From assembly GCF_041146395.1 (NCBI RefSeq), contig NC_090999.1, positions 69,941,001-70,005,000 on the forward strand: 64,000 nucleotides of DNA, read 5' to 3'. Source of the stretch: Eulemur rufifrons. Lineage: Eukaryota; Chordata; Mammalia; Primates; Lemuridae. The position numbers and the translations under genes are program-made. Each line of letters begins with the position of its first letter. Within the stretch, counting starts at the first letter, position 1. The notes beneath the pieces were generated by a model that was given only the letters and a program-made list of their open reading frames with translations, had not been told where the DNA came from and made no database searches. Shown here one piece after another: positions 23,966 to 35,425 of this stretch.

Positions 23966-25915
23966 TTTTTCTGCAGCGTACCCTTTCCTACCATGACAGA
24001 TATCTTCTTTCTAGATACTTCCTCTTCTGGGCTCCCATTTACCATTATTAGTCAGATACTCTGATAGTAAATTATCTCACTTATCTGCTGTTTGTTGGGA
24101 TAAACAACCAATTCTTAACTATTTTATATTACTCAAATATAATTATAAATTATACCAAATGTAATAGCTTGTAAATCCCCAAACTTTAAGAATCTTTTCT
24201 TTTCTTATTTATGACACTCAAGAAACAAATATTCTTCTCTTAGACTTTTCAGTTCCTAAAAAACATTATATTTAGAAATGTAAAACAATTCAAATTATAG
24301 ATATATCAATGTAAAAATACATAAATGTCTTGAGAAATTAAAATGATTACATATTCTCTCTTCTTTCTATTTCGACACTATAATTTTATAGTGAGTTTAT
24401 AATAAAAACGGGTTATGAACCCTAAGAAAGTGTGCTAAAATGTTTTATTGGCTTATTAACAAAGTTACTCCCTTTTAGATGATACCATTTCCATGGAATT
24501 GTACAAGGGGGTTGATGTTGTAATGCATTGTATGGTTCTTGAGATGAAGAATTTTCAGGGGAATATGGGTTGTAAAAGAATCCAAAGCAGAGATGTATGG
24601 CAATAACATAAAAATTACAAGTCAATTACCTGCAGAAATAAAAAAGAAAACAATTATGTTTGACAATTTAGGAATATAAATGTAAGAAATACACACTATT
24701 TTTTCAATTTCAACTCCCATAATAGAAGAGATCCAATTACAGTATGTTCCAAATTAGAAGGCTAATTAGCTGCTCAAAACTGGCATCTTTGTGATGCAAA
24801 CTATTGTATTTCAGATCTTAACTTTTAAAATTTTAAACGAATATGCTTTATAGTCTTATGTGGTATATGTATGTGTGTGTGAGAGAGTACATGTGTATAC
24901 ACTCATATTGTCTCCTAAATAATTCTTTAATTCTTCCGTTTGGACTATATTTTTTTGGATCAGAGCCAACCAATATTAATATTGGTTAATTTCTTGAATT
25001 TTCTCATTTTAGAATAATGTCACATAATAAGAACCCTGAAACTTTGCAATATCCTGAAGTGACTTATGAATTAATAAAGACTCTGAAATATATTCAATAA
25101 CATATTTAGTGTTCATCTTTTCCCCTTGGAAGTTGATGCTTCATTTGTCTAAGCAATTAAGCAAAATACTTCTAGTCACATAGCAAGTAGTTTAACTCAT
25201 ACTTAGTACTAAGTCAGAGGATCTAAACTTTGTGTTCATTGTGTATATGGACTATTAATAGATGTTGTTTTTAAAAAATATTTTCAAGTGGGGACTATCA
25301 AGTGAAATATATTTATTACAATAATGCCCCTAATTTTAATGGGCAATCATTTATAGGGTAATTATACAGGGGAATGATTGTGTGCGATTTTTTTCATTAT
25401 TATTTGACTGTGAGTAATTTTTTTCATGGTATTACAATTACCATGTCATTGAACTATAGTTGTAAATAATTCCATTTCTGAAGAATTTTCCAAGCTATAA
25501 CCACGTATTTATCAATGAAGTTCTTGCCTCTCACTTACTTTCGTATCTGGTATTGACAAATTCTTTCAGTCTTATATGTTATACTTCCTCGTTATGCCAT
25601 TGCCCTCCATTTTGACTGTTACCATTTGGATTCTCATGGTTTGTTCCATCCATTCTCACCCAACTCTAGTCTATCCTTCACACTGCTATGATTGAATATT
25701 TACTTTAACACCAGTTGCTCATATGCCTCTACAGCTACTTCCTGTCCTTGTAGGTCAACTCAAATGCTATATTGATGGCACCTTCTAAAATAATCCTATT
25801 AAAAATAACTTCTCTATCATTCCAATTGCTCTTGACTCTATTGCTATAATGATCAAGTGTCTATTTTTGCAGGATGTGTGTTGATTTTGACTCCAAATTT
25901 TTAAGTTTATTTTTC
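23966..25915. other. AT-rich stretch, no gene recognised
   Basis: A 20-bp perfect palindrome, AACCAATATTAATATTGGTT, lies at 24968-24987. The segment 25700-25830 has a weak L2-like look (AGGTCAACTCAAATGCTATA). No coding evidence. Confidence 0.45.
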
Positions 25916-25919
25916 CTAA

Positions 25920-26235
25920 AGACAGGAGTAGACAGTAGTACAGATTACCAAATATTTTCGGTTTTCCTTATGGGTTATGGTAAGGTACTTCCTCTGTGAC
26001 CCTCGGAATTAGGTGTGGCTATATCTCTTGGTCAATTAAACATGAATAGATGACATATTTATTATACCTCAGGGTAAAGCGTTAAGAGTCAGCACATGAC
26101 TCATGTTGTCTCTTCTTTTCTTCCATAAAAACTGGCAATATTTCACATAGCCAGCCTAATCTCAGAACATGAATCATATGGAGATGAGTCTCAAAAGACA
26201 GGCAGTGATAATGCAGCGTGAGAGGAAAACAAATT
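25920..26235 (+). mobile_element. Medium-reiterated repeat fragment, related to 23700-23965
   Basis: GTCAATTAAACATGAATAGA, GTTAAGAGTCAGCACATGAC and CATAAAAACTGGCAATATTT match, in order, a mammalian repeat pattern that I recognise but cannot name securely. No termini or duplications could be defined. Confidence 0.35.
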
Positions 26236-26609
26236 TCCATTATTCTTCCTAAAGCTGCATACTCAAAAGGTAGAACACACTACCTTGTGGGAAAAGATGC
26301 AAAAAAAAGTGTGTGTAGTAGAGACAGAAGTCATCCTTAAAATCATCAAGGTTTATTTAAATAGTAAGCTCAACTCACCTAAGTTTTGCTGCTTATCAGT
26401 TTTCAGGAATATGTTAAAAGAATAGACATAAACCAAATAGATTTTAGCTTAAAAACAAAAACAAAACCTCCTGAAAATAAAAAAGTTATGATGTATTTCT
26501 ATTCAAAGTTTTGCCAGTCATTGTCTGCAATGTATTGACCTGTAGTCAGTGATTGTTCATGATACAACCATTCCACACTTTAAAAAGTAAGCAGCAAAAA
26601 ATTCAGAAT
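26236..26609. other. Unannotated spacer
   Basis: AT-rich, no recognisable feature. Confidence 0.5.
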
Positions 26610-26948
26610 ACCCAGCACAATATTAAAGAACAACAAAGTTGGACACCTGACACTACCCAACTTCAAGAATTTACCATAAAGCTATAGTGTGATTTTAATA
26701 AAAGGGCAGACCAATATATCAATGAAACAGAATAGAGAGCCCAGAAATAAACCTACATAAATATATTTAACTGATCTTTGACAAAAGAGCAAAGACAGTG
26801 CAATGTAGCAAAGATAGTCTTCTCAACAAATAATGAGGAAATAATAAAACATTCACATGCAAAAAAAAAAAAAGGTCTACACAGATCACACATCCTTCAT
26901 AAAGATGAATTCTAAATGGATCACAAACATAAATAGAAAATATGAAAC
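26610..26948 (+). mobile_element. Old L1M ORF2 fragment
   Basis: ACTACCCAACTTCAAGAATT, ATCAATGAAACAGAATAGAG, AACTGATCTTTGACAAAAGA and ATGGATCACAAACATAAAT follow the ORF2 region downstream of RT. The right edge abuts an Alu. Confidence 0.75.
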
Positions 26949-26949
26949 T

Positions 26950-27228
26950 AGGCCAGATGTGGTGGCTCATGCCTGTAATGGTAGCACTTTGGGAGGCTGA
27001 GGTGGGAGAATTGCTTGAGGCCAGGAGTTCAAAAACAGCCTGAGCAAGAGTGAGACCCCATCTCTACATAAAACAGAAAAATTAACCAGGCATGGTGGCA
27101 TGCATCTGTAGTTCCAGCTACTTGGGAGGCTGAGACAGGAGGAAGGATTGCTTGAGCCCAGGAGTTTCAGGTTGCAATGAGCTAGGATGATGCCACTGCA
27201 CTCTAGCTCAGGTGACAGAGTAAGATGC
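26950..27228 (+). mobile_element. Alu SINE, tailless
   Basis: A dimeric Alu from GGCCAGATGTGGTGGCTCAT to GACAGAGTAAGATG. Its left arm continues directly into CAGAAAAATTAACCAGGC without the extra AT-rich spacer of the younger copies. It is moderately diverged. The element ends without a poly-A tail and no target duplication is visible, so the 3' end has probably been deleted or replaced. Confidence 0.9.
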
Positions 27229-27689
27229 TTTACAATTTAAAATAAGTGAGATTTTTCCTAATTTTTTCAGTGTTATTCTTGATTCCTTTGCCTTGAATTT
27301 CCTCTCTATGCTTACATCCAGGAAAGTCCTTTTGAACTCTTTAAAGTCTATCTCAATCCCTTTCTTATATTGTCTCTCAACTATAAACACATTTTGGCTA
27401 TTTCTTGAAGATAAAGAGATGATGCTAATAAAAATGCAAATATTATTAAGACTTTGAAAATTCTTCCAGAGAAATCCACATTTTTTTTCTTTTTTTATTA
27501 GTTATTCATTTTTATTGACAAATAATTGTATTTTTTTGTGGGGCATATTGTGATATTTTGATATTTGTTTGCAATTTGTTTTCTAGGCCTATGGTTAAAA
27601 CTAATCTCTATGATCCTTGGACTTTCTTGGCCCATTGCTATTATCAAATCTGTAGAGTTTGTCAACCTTGGTCTTACATTGTGATGAAA

Positions 27690-27800
27690 GTGTGTGTCTC
27701 TTCCACCAGAATGTACCTTCTGGGAGGAAGGTACTGTATTTTATTCATCTCTGGATTCTTAATAGGGCTTCTCTGATAGTTGGCTTTCAAAGTTTGGTAA
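27690..27800 (+). mobile_element. Possible L2/MIR 3' end
   Basis: ACCAGAATGTACCTTCTGGG, GGTACTGTATTTTATTCATC and TCTGGATTCTTAATAGG follow the CORE/L2 3'-end order. Strongly diverged. Confidence 0.4.
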
Positions 27801-29200
27801 CTTTACCATTCATTACACACCTTCTTCTTGGGAAGCAGTAGCAATAAATTAGATGCCCTTTTAACTTAGCCTTTTAAACTTAATCTCTGGCCCAGCTCAA
27901 GAAGTGAATTAGTTCTCAGGGAGAGGAGCAGCAATAATTTTACTGCAGAGAATATAGGAGATATCTTTCTACATCAAATTACCAGCTTCCCTGAATGTAT
28001 TTCTTAAGAAATATATATTAAAGATAAAAGTCCATCTTCATAATGACCTTCTTTATCCATCTACTTCTATTCTGGCTAAGAGATAGCTTTGGACATTTCA
28101 GCATGCTCGAACTGCCTGCATTTCTTTTCCTGAAATCCACATCATAGGAAAGTCCACTTGTAATAAATCTAGGCTTGTGCTAAATTTCCTTTGTGGCTTA
28201 ATGTTCCATTTTGTGTTGGACAAGAATCCAGTAGAGATGAGATACAGAATTATGATTTTGCTGCATTACACCTTATAGCAAGCCAACTGCCAAAATAGGG
28301 CAATAAAACCCACGTGTGTATATTATGAAACAAACATGACTAACAGGTAGCCTTAAATACTCAGAAGGTTTTATGATGATAAACAACATAATGTGGATAG
28401 AAGAGGCTTATAGTTCCTCAAATTCTTCAGCAAAGTAATTTCAACCATTCCCAACCTCCATTTATCTTCAGGAAGCAAAATCATGCTAGTGGCAAATTAA
28501 AATGTTTGTTAAAAATAATTGAGAACTGGTTGATTCAATATGAATTTGTTATAGAAGAATAGATATTTCAATGATTTGTTAGGATTATTTTGAACATTTT
28601 AAGATTGAAAGGGAATTAGTAGTGTTTAATGGAGAGCTTAAATGCCTTGTGTAAAACAATAGTAATGATTTCTCCTCACACTTTTATTAACATAGATTTA
28701 AAAAAATTTGAAAGTTCAACTAATTGATCATTATCAAAGCCTTTTGGTCCTCTATTTTAAGTATAAATAAAGTATTTTACAAAGTATTTTGGTAACTGTA
28801 TTAGATTATTTATGTATAACACTACCTATGAGTTCATAAAATTCAAAAAGTAAATGAAACATAGAGATGTTGTAGAAACCTCTATTTATTCCTAATCCCA
28901 CTTTGTGCCAAAAAGAAAATTTAGGGTATTATTCTGCTTATATGATGATATTTCTGCCTTGGGTATTTATAAGATGCAGAATTTGAATTAAATAATCATT
29001 TTTCTGTCATTGTTCAGATTTTATCAAAAATATATTCTTTCACTTATTTGTTTTATTCTTATTATAAGTTCCTCACAAAATGAGTGTCTTCTATATGCCA
29101 GTTATTTTGATAAACAGTGGGATAAAATAATGAGTAAGAGGAAAGGGCCCCTCCTTTCAAGGAACTTGATACATCAATTTTAAACCTACAGAAGCAAAAT
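27801..29200. other. Unannotated stretch
   Basis: AT-rich, single-copy-looking; no repeat or coding call can be supported. Confidence 0.45.
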
Positions 29201-29277
29201 CCTGTGTGTGTATGTATGTGTCTGTGTTTGTGTGTGTGTGTGTATATATATATATACACACACAAACGTATATATAA
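29201..29277. repeat. (TG)n(TA)n(CA)n compound microsatellite, palindromic
   Basis: GT repeats lead through (TA)n to CA repeats; GTTTGTGTGTG on the left and CACACACAAAC on the right are complementary (29226-29267). It can fold as a hairpin or cruciform. Confidence 0.85.
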
Positions 29278-29404
29278 TAAAGATTAATTAATAAATGTAA
29301 TAGCATATGAGATATTTTTGACAAATATTATGCTAAGCAATTTGTATATAATGAGCAGTATAGATTGCTATTAAAAATAAAATAATGTATTTCAAAGTTG
29401 TATG

Positions 29405-30489
29405 TAAAGGTGACCCTTGAACAACACTGGCTTCAACTGTATAGGTCCACTTACATGAGAATGTTTTTCAATAAATTATATTGAAAAATATTTTGGAGAT
29501 TGTGACAATTCGAAAAAATCTCAAAGTTGAACTGTCTAGCGTAGAAATATCAAAAAAATAAAAAATTAGGTATGTCATGAATGCATGAAACTATGTGGAT
29601 ACTAGTCTATTTATCATTTATTATCATTAATATATAAAATATAAATCTTTTATAAAAAGTTAAAATTGATCAAAACTTATGTACATAAACACTTACAGAC
29701 CATAGTGAGAAATGAAAAAGAAAAAATACAGTGTTAAATCATACCTGCAGAAAATTCATTGTAGCACATACTCTAATATTGTAATATGTTTGTAGCCACC
29801 TCCTGTTGCTATTGTGGTGAGCTTAAGTGTTGAGAGAATCTGCTTTAAACACCTTGTGATGTGAATCATCTGGGAGTGAGCAGTTTATCTCTCCAGTAAA
29901 TTGCATAGTGCCGTAAAAAATGAGCTCATGGTTCTTATGTATTTTTCCCCTTATTTAGTGCAATACTGTAAAACTCAAGTAACACCATGAGACCCAAAGT
30001 GCCATTAGTAATGCTGTAAGTGCTCCCAAGAAGCAAAGAGAAGTCACAGCAGCATTACAAGAAAAAGTTGAATTGCTTGATATGTACCGTAGATTGAAGT
30101 CTGCAGCTGCTGCTGCCTGTCATTTCAACATAAGAGAAATTTATGAAGCTGTTGCTGTACCTATTCCATCAGGCATGAAAAACTATAACTTTTTACAAAA
30201 TATCTTTTTATCTCATGTTGAAAATGCAGCTTTAATGTGGGTGCGGGATTGCTATAAGAAATGCATACCTATAAACTCCAATATGATTCCAGAAAAGGCT
30301 AAGCCATTATATAATGTGACAATTTAAAGCAAAAAGAAGAAGGATCTAAAGCTTGAGAACTTAATGCCAGCAAAGGATGGTTTGATAATTTTAGAAAGAG
30401 ATTTGGCTTAAAAAGTGTCAGTATCACGGGAGAAGCAACTTCTGCCTACCAAGAGGCAGCAGACAAGCTCCCAGACTCCATTAAGAATT
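29405..30489 (+). mobile_element. Tigger (pogo-like Tc1/mariner) transposon, 5' half with transposase N-terminus
   Basis: The left end reads TGACCCTTGAACAACACTGG, followed by GGTCCACTTACATGAGAATG, the Tigger2-type terminus. Transposase remnants follow. The CENP-B-like DNA-binding domain includes EKVELLDMYRRLKSAAAAAC (30066-30125 frame), then a second helix-turn-helix of Tc5 type, GWFDNFRKRFGLKSVSITGE (from 30375). The product would bind its terminal repeats and catalyse cut-and-paste transposition in the nucleus, but the frame is broken by stops and shifts. The element is split at about 30490 by an L1 and resumes at about 31537. Confidence 0.88.
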
Positions 30490-31536
30490 AAAAATCTCCA
30501 CAGCCAAGGAAACAATCAACAGGCAAACAGACAACCTACAGAATGAGAGAAAATATCTGCATGCTATACATTCAATAAAGGGCTGATAGCCAGAATCTAT
30601 TAATACAAAGAACTCAAGCAAATCAGCAAGAAAACATCAACAATCCCATTTAAAAAGTGGGCAAAAGACATGACAGAAGCTTTTCAAAAGAAGATAGCCT
30701 AATGGCCTATGAACATATGAAAAAATGCTCAACATCACTAATCATCAGAGAAATGCAAATCAAAACCACAGTGAGATATCACCTAACCCCGGTGAGAATG
30801 GTTTTTATCAAAAAGTCCCAAAACAATAGATGCTGGCATGGATGCAGATAGAAACACTTATACACTGTTGGTAGGACTTCAAAGTAGTGCAATCTCTATG
30901 GGAAATAGTATGGAGATTCCCCAAAGAGCGAAAAGTAGACCTACCATCTGATCTAGCAATCCCACCCCAAGAAAGAAAGTCATTTTATCAAAAAGGCACT
31001 TGCATTCAAATGTTTACTGCAGCGTAATTCACAATAGCAAAGATGTGGAATCAATCCAAATGCTCTTCAATTCATGAGTGAATTAATAAAATGTGATATA
31101 TGTATACCATGGAGTACTACTCAGCCATGAAAAGTGAATTAATACCCTTTGTAGTAATCTGTATGGAAGTGGAGAACATTCTCCTAAGTGAAGTATCACA
31201 ACAATGGAAAACAAACACGACATGCGCTCATTATTAATGTGGAACTAACTGATCAACACTCATGTGCACAGGTGGATGGAAGTAAATAAAACACAACAGA
31301 AATCATGTAGGGGGTAAGGGGGAGGAAGAGATGGGTGAAATCATACCTAACAGGTTCAATGTATGCTATCTGGGTAACAGACACACTCATAACTTTGACT
31401 CAAACAGTACAAAAGCAATGCATGTAACCAAATAATTTGTACCCACATAATATTCTGAAATTAAATAAATAAACACTCTCTCCACAAGGATTAAAATAAA
31501 TTTTTCTAAAACTAAAAAAAAAAAAAAAATGAAAGA
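30490..31536 (+). mobile_element. L1 3' portion inserted in the Tigger element
   Basis: It starts in ORF2 at CCACAGCCAAGGAAACAATC, continues through AATGCAAATCAAAACCACAG and ATGGAGTACTACTCAGCC, then the 3' UTR with a G-rich tract (31311-31335) and the end ACATAATATTCTGAAATTAA. A first A-rich tail near 31460-31473 is followed by about 40 bases of non-L1 sequence (31474-31513) and a second tail of 16 A (31514-31529). Target-like sequence AAGAAAATTA (31537-31546) resembles AAGAATTA (30483-30490), and the Tigger reading resumes directly after it. Confidence 0.88.
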
Positions 31537-32060
31537 AAGAAAATTATGAGGATAAAGAATATCAGCCTGAATAAGTTTTTTAATGAGACAAAATTACACT
31601 ATTCTAGGGGAAAAAATGCCACAAAGGACATTTATTGGAAGAGAAGAAAGCACCAGGATTTAAGGCAGGAAGGGATAGACTAACTCGACTGTTTTGTGCA
31701 AATGCAGTCTTGTTTATAATTAGGACTGCCTTTACCTATAAAGCTGCTAACCCCTGAGGCTTGAAGGGAAAACACCAGCTGTCAGTCTTTTGGTTGTACA
31801 AGAAGACCTGGACAATGAGAACACTTTTTTTCTGGATTAGTTCTATTGATGCTTTGTCCCTGAAGTCAGGAAGTACCTTGCCAATAAGGGACTGCTTTTT
31901 AAAGTTCTTTTGATACTGGGCAATGCTTCTGTCCACCCAGCACCCCATGAGTTCAACACTGAAGATATTGAAGTGGTCTACTTACCCCTAAACACAATGT
32001 CTCTAATTCAGCCTCTAGCTCAGTGGGCGTGTGGTGTTATGACATATATATTGGTTTTCA
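31537..32060 (+). mobile_element. Tigger transposon, catalytic half of transposase (dead)
   Basis: Continuation of the element after the L1. In broken frames it encodes KKAPGFKAGRDRLTRLFCAN (about 31648-31707), then ILGNASVHPAP and EVVYLPLNTMSLIQPLAQW (31913-32026), the catalytic core of a Tigger-type DDE/D transposase. All three acidic positions look lost. The first motif region reads FFNETKLHYS without the expected Asp. The second has Gly in ILGNAS where ILDNA is expected. The third has Ala in IQPLAQ where Asp is expected. The 100-codon frame starting at 31910 is this relic. The 3' terminal repeat was not found. Confidence 0.85.
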
Positions 32061-32350
32061 TCCACGGTTCCTTGCCCTTAACTCCTAAAGTTCTTGTTAT
32101 ATATTGGGGCACTTTAGGCCTCAGAAGCAGGCCTCCAGAGATAGAATCTCTCTCTCTGAATTTCTCATTTCCTTCTTTCATCTGCCCAAGACAGGACTTT
32201 AATCCAGAATAATATCTCTATTTTAAGGTCAGCTAATTAGTAACCTTCTATCCGCATGCTACCCTGGTTCCCTTTTGCTATGTATAATTCAATTAGGATG
32301 TGTACATCTTTAGAGTCTAGTTATTCTTCTTATCATACCCTCATCTAATT
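32061..32350. mobile_element. Unclassified interspersed repeat, tentative
   Basis: Phrases such as TAGGCCTCAGAAGCAGGCCT, TAAGGTCAGCTAATTAGTAA and AATTAGGATGTGTACATCTT look like a mammalian dispersed repeat. I cannot assign a family. Confidence 0.3.
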
Positions 32351-32354
32351 TGTT

Positions 32355-32665
32355 TATAATTTCATCATGAAAGGATATCGAAAATTATCCAAAGCTTTCC
32401 CTGTATTTTTGAGACCAATGTGAATATTATCTATTATGTTGTTAATGTAGTGAATTATATTGATTTATTGCATTGAGTTGTATTCTACTCGTATTGTATT
32501 GTGTTGTATTCCATTCATTTTTGTGGAGTAAATGATCCTTTGGCATAAGATATCATCTTCTTTATATTATCACACTTTATTTGTTCTTATTTTTAACTTT
32601 ACTCATGATATATAATCATCTGATAATTTGTTTGTTTTAGTTCCAAAAATTTAGATTACTCAGGT
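32355..32665 (-). mobile_element. Old L1M ORF2 (RT region) fragment
   Basis: The plus strand GTTAATGTAGTGAATTATAT and TTGATTTATTGCATTGAG are the complement of the L1 RT region. TTTTTGTGGAGTAAATGATC continues it. Strongly diverged. Confidence 0.6.
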
Positions 32666-34200
32666 TAATTGTATGGTCCATGCTGTATTAACCCACATCT
32701 ACACAATATGTTTCTATAGTTTTTTCCTAAATGTTAACAGAGACTCATAACAGCATGATCTTCCTAAATTATATTTATTGTCCCAACAGGAACTCACTCA
32801 AGACTGCCACAGAAAAATATCTTGCCCTTGGGCAGACAGAGTCCATAAGAGGGAAACAATTTTGCTATAGAGTTGTTGCTGTATTTCCCCAAATATGGGC
32901 ATAAAAGTCTACAGAGAGTCAAATAATTTATCTTAATGAGTAGATATTTAATACCTCAGTCTTGGTAATGTTCACTTACATCATTTTATTGAGTTCATAT
33001 TTTCTGCAAAAGCAAGCTGTTGATATTTTCTGTTGATACTTGTAAAAATAAAAGGATCACTATGGGTGATTTTTTATAAAATGAGGAGTAAGGTAAAACA
33101 AGGCTTTTTATAAAATTTTAATGGTCAAGTTAACATAATTCTATACAGTAATTCAATTCAAAATAAAAGGAATAGACATATTAATTTTAGTCTCAGATCT
33201 AAACCAAACTTGCCAATCAAGTTTCGCTTTGGGCAATGCTCTATTACTCGTGGGAACTTTTGCTTTTCTTTTTATTATACTTGGGCTTAAAACACAAAAT
33301 TAAGAGATTCTAGTTGTCATTTCTTTAAATCATTAAAAATTTATAGGAATCCTGGAAATGAGACATAAATCTTCCTATAAGGACCAAGGAAATAAGCTTA
33401 ATTAAAGGATCAGGCAAGTAACCTGAAACCACTAAATTCAAGAGGACTCTATTTGAGCTGGAGAATGTGACTTCTCTCTGTACTATTTCAGAAATATCCA
33501 CAACAGGATCCCCATCTTAAAATAAGTCCTTTGGTACCATTGCAACCAAATATCTAGTTTGCCTAAGAGTGTCCCAGGAAATTATATGGCCACCTACAAT
33601 AATCCTTACTAAGAGGGGTCAAAAGATAAAAGTATGCTTTACTTATTTTGACCCTATACATCTGATCCAGTATAGCATGTCATCATCTCAGAAGGTTTGA
33701 AAATAGTAAAGAATTATTACCAATGAATATCTCCACAGTAACTGTGCTCTAATGATCCAGCGCAAAGCTCAATTTGCAATTACACAGGTCCAGGAACACA
33801 ATTATATTCCCTGCCACCTCACCCTACCTTTTACACTCACTGCCGTCCTAAACTTCCCACCCTATTGGAAACGGAACAGAATCTGAAGGAGAGAAAATAG
33901 AAGGTTCCAGCCAAGTATCCTTATTTTTTCTTCTCTGTCATTTTCAATAATGGGTGGAGGTTTTCTATTGAAACTTAGATTTGTAATGAGATCCTAATAT
34001 AGCTTCATAAAGCAGAACCTGGGGGGATTTTCCTGACCCATTTTTAAGTCTTCACATTCAGCCAAGCATGAGCCCTCCATTGGGGTTGCCCTAGCCATAG
34101 TCTGAGTATAGCTGGGCTAAATGTCACCGTTAGAGCACATGCTGTTCTCCATATATCACAACGCTTTATGAATAGATAAGAGTGAAATAAATAAGACAAA
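32666..34200. other. Unannotated stretch
   Basis: No gene or repeat recognised. Composition is less AT-rich at 33740-34150 without coding signal. Confidence 0.45.
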
Positions 34201-34652
34201 TGGTATGGGCTGAATTGTGCCCCCCCCCCAAAATATATGTTGAAGTCCAAGTCCCAGTATCTCAGAATGTGAACTTAATTGGAAATAATATTACAGATGT
34301 GATTAGCTAAGATAACATCATATTGGAGCACGGCGAACCCTTACTACAATATGACTGCAGTCCTCATAGGAGAGAAATTTGGACAGAGACACAGAGGGGA
34401 GAATGCCATGTGATGATAGAGGCAGAGCCTGAGGTGCTGCAGCTGCAAGCTAAGGAATGCCAAGGATTTCTGGCCAATCCCTAGAAGCTAGGAAGATAGA
34501 AGGAAAGATTTTTCACTACAGGTTTCAGAGGGTTCATGGCCCCACTAACACCTTGATTTTAAACTTCCAGGTTCCTGAACTGTGTGGCAACAAATCTCTG
34601 CTGTTTTAAGCCACCCAGTTTGTGGTACTTTCATCCCTAGGAAACTAATACA
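34201..34652 (+). mobile_element. MLT1-type LTR (ERVL-MaLR)
   Basis: Begins TGGTATGGGCTGAATTGTGC and ends CCTAGGAAACTAATACA. It includes GAACTTAATTGGAAATAATA, AAGGAATGCCAAGGATTTCT and TGTTTTAAGCCACCCAGTTT, an LTR pattern shared with 23064 (reverse) and 43789. About 452 bp, so close to full length. No internal sequence and no clear target duplication. Confidence 0.92.
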
Positions 34653-34964
34653 AGAACCCTTATCCAAGAGTTTTTGGGCATATAGATTAATAAATAAAAG
34701 ACTATTTAAAATTAAAACAGTGTAAGTTTCCTTTAATGGTCAAGTTTACATAATTTTACATACTACCTCCACCCGTAAGCAAGAATAACTCTTCATAGAA
34801 AGATAAGAACTAGATGGAGTAAATTTTAGATGAAAATAAAGAATGCTGCATTTTTGGCTTATCCATCTACAAAGTTTAGTAGTCTCCAAAATCACCCTTA
34901 CTTCTAATGCCAGCTACAAATGTGGGAGGCCTCCAGACCAGCTTCAGGTTTAGTAATTTCCTAA

Positions 34965-35425
34965 ATGGACCCACAGTATTTACTAAAAGCTGTTTTACTC
35001 ACAGTAACAATTTATTACAATGACACGATGTGGATTAAAATCAGACAAGGAACAGGTATATGGGACAGAACTCAGGAGAGCTCTCAGTGTGGAGTTTCCC
35101 AGCATCCTCTCCCAGTCGAGTTGCACAGACAGCATTTACTTCTCTCAGCAACTGTGTGAGACAATAGACATGGAATATAGCCAACAAGTGCAGATCACCT
35201 GATGCCCAAAGATTTCACTGGAGTTGTACCCTCGAGACATGGTTGACTGCCCACATGGCTGACATTAGTTTCAAGCTCCTCCAGAGGTTCCAGCTGCTCT
35301 AAGGTCCCACCATAAATCACGTGGTTTGCACAGACTATGTGGCATGGGCCACATAGGTAAACAACCTCACTCCTGATAGGTAGGATTTTCCAAAGGCTTA
35401 GAGATCACCTCCCAGAGGCTAAGAG
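34965..35425. mobile_element. Retroviral-LTR-like repeat, unclassified
   Basis: GACTGCCCACATGGCTGACA, GCTCCTCCAGAGGTTCCAGC, AAGGTCCCACCATAAATCAC and CCTCACTCCTGATAGGTAGG fall in an order I associate with a mammalian LTR family, but I cannot name it or find its TG/CA ends. The two overlapping short open frames here have no motifs. Confidence 0.35.

Noticed and set aside
30073..30327. 84-codon open frame resembling a DNA-binding protein (CENP-B-like)
   Set aside because: Domestication was considered, but flanking Tigger termini, frame breaks and loss of catalytic residues show a transposon relic.
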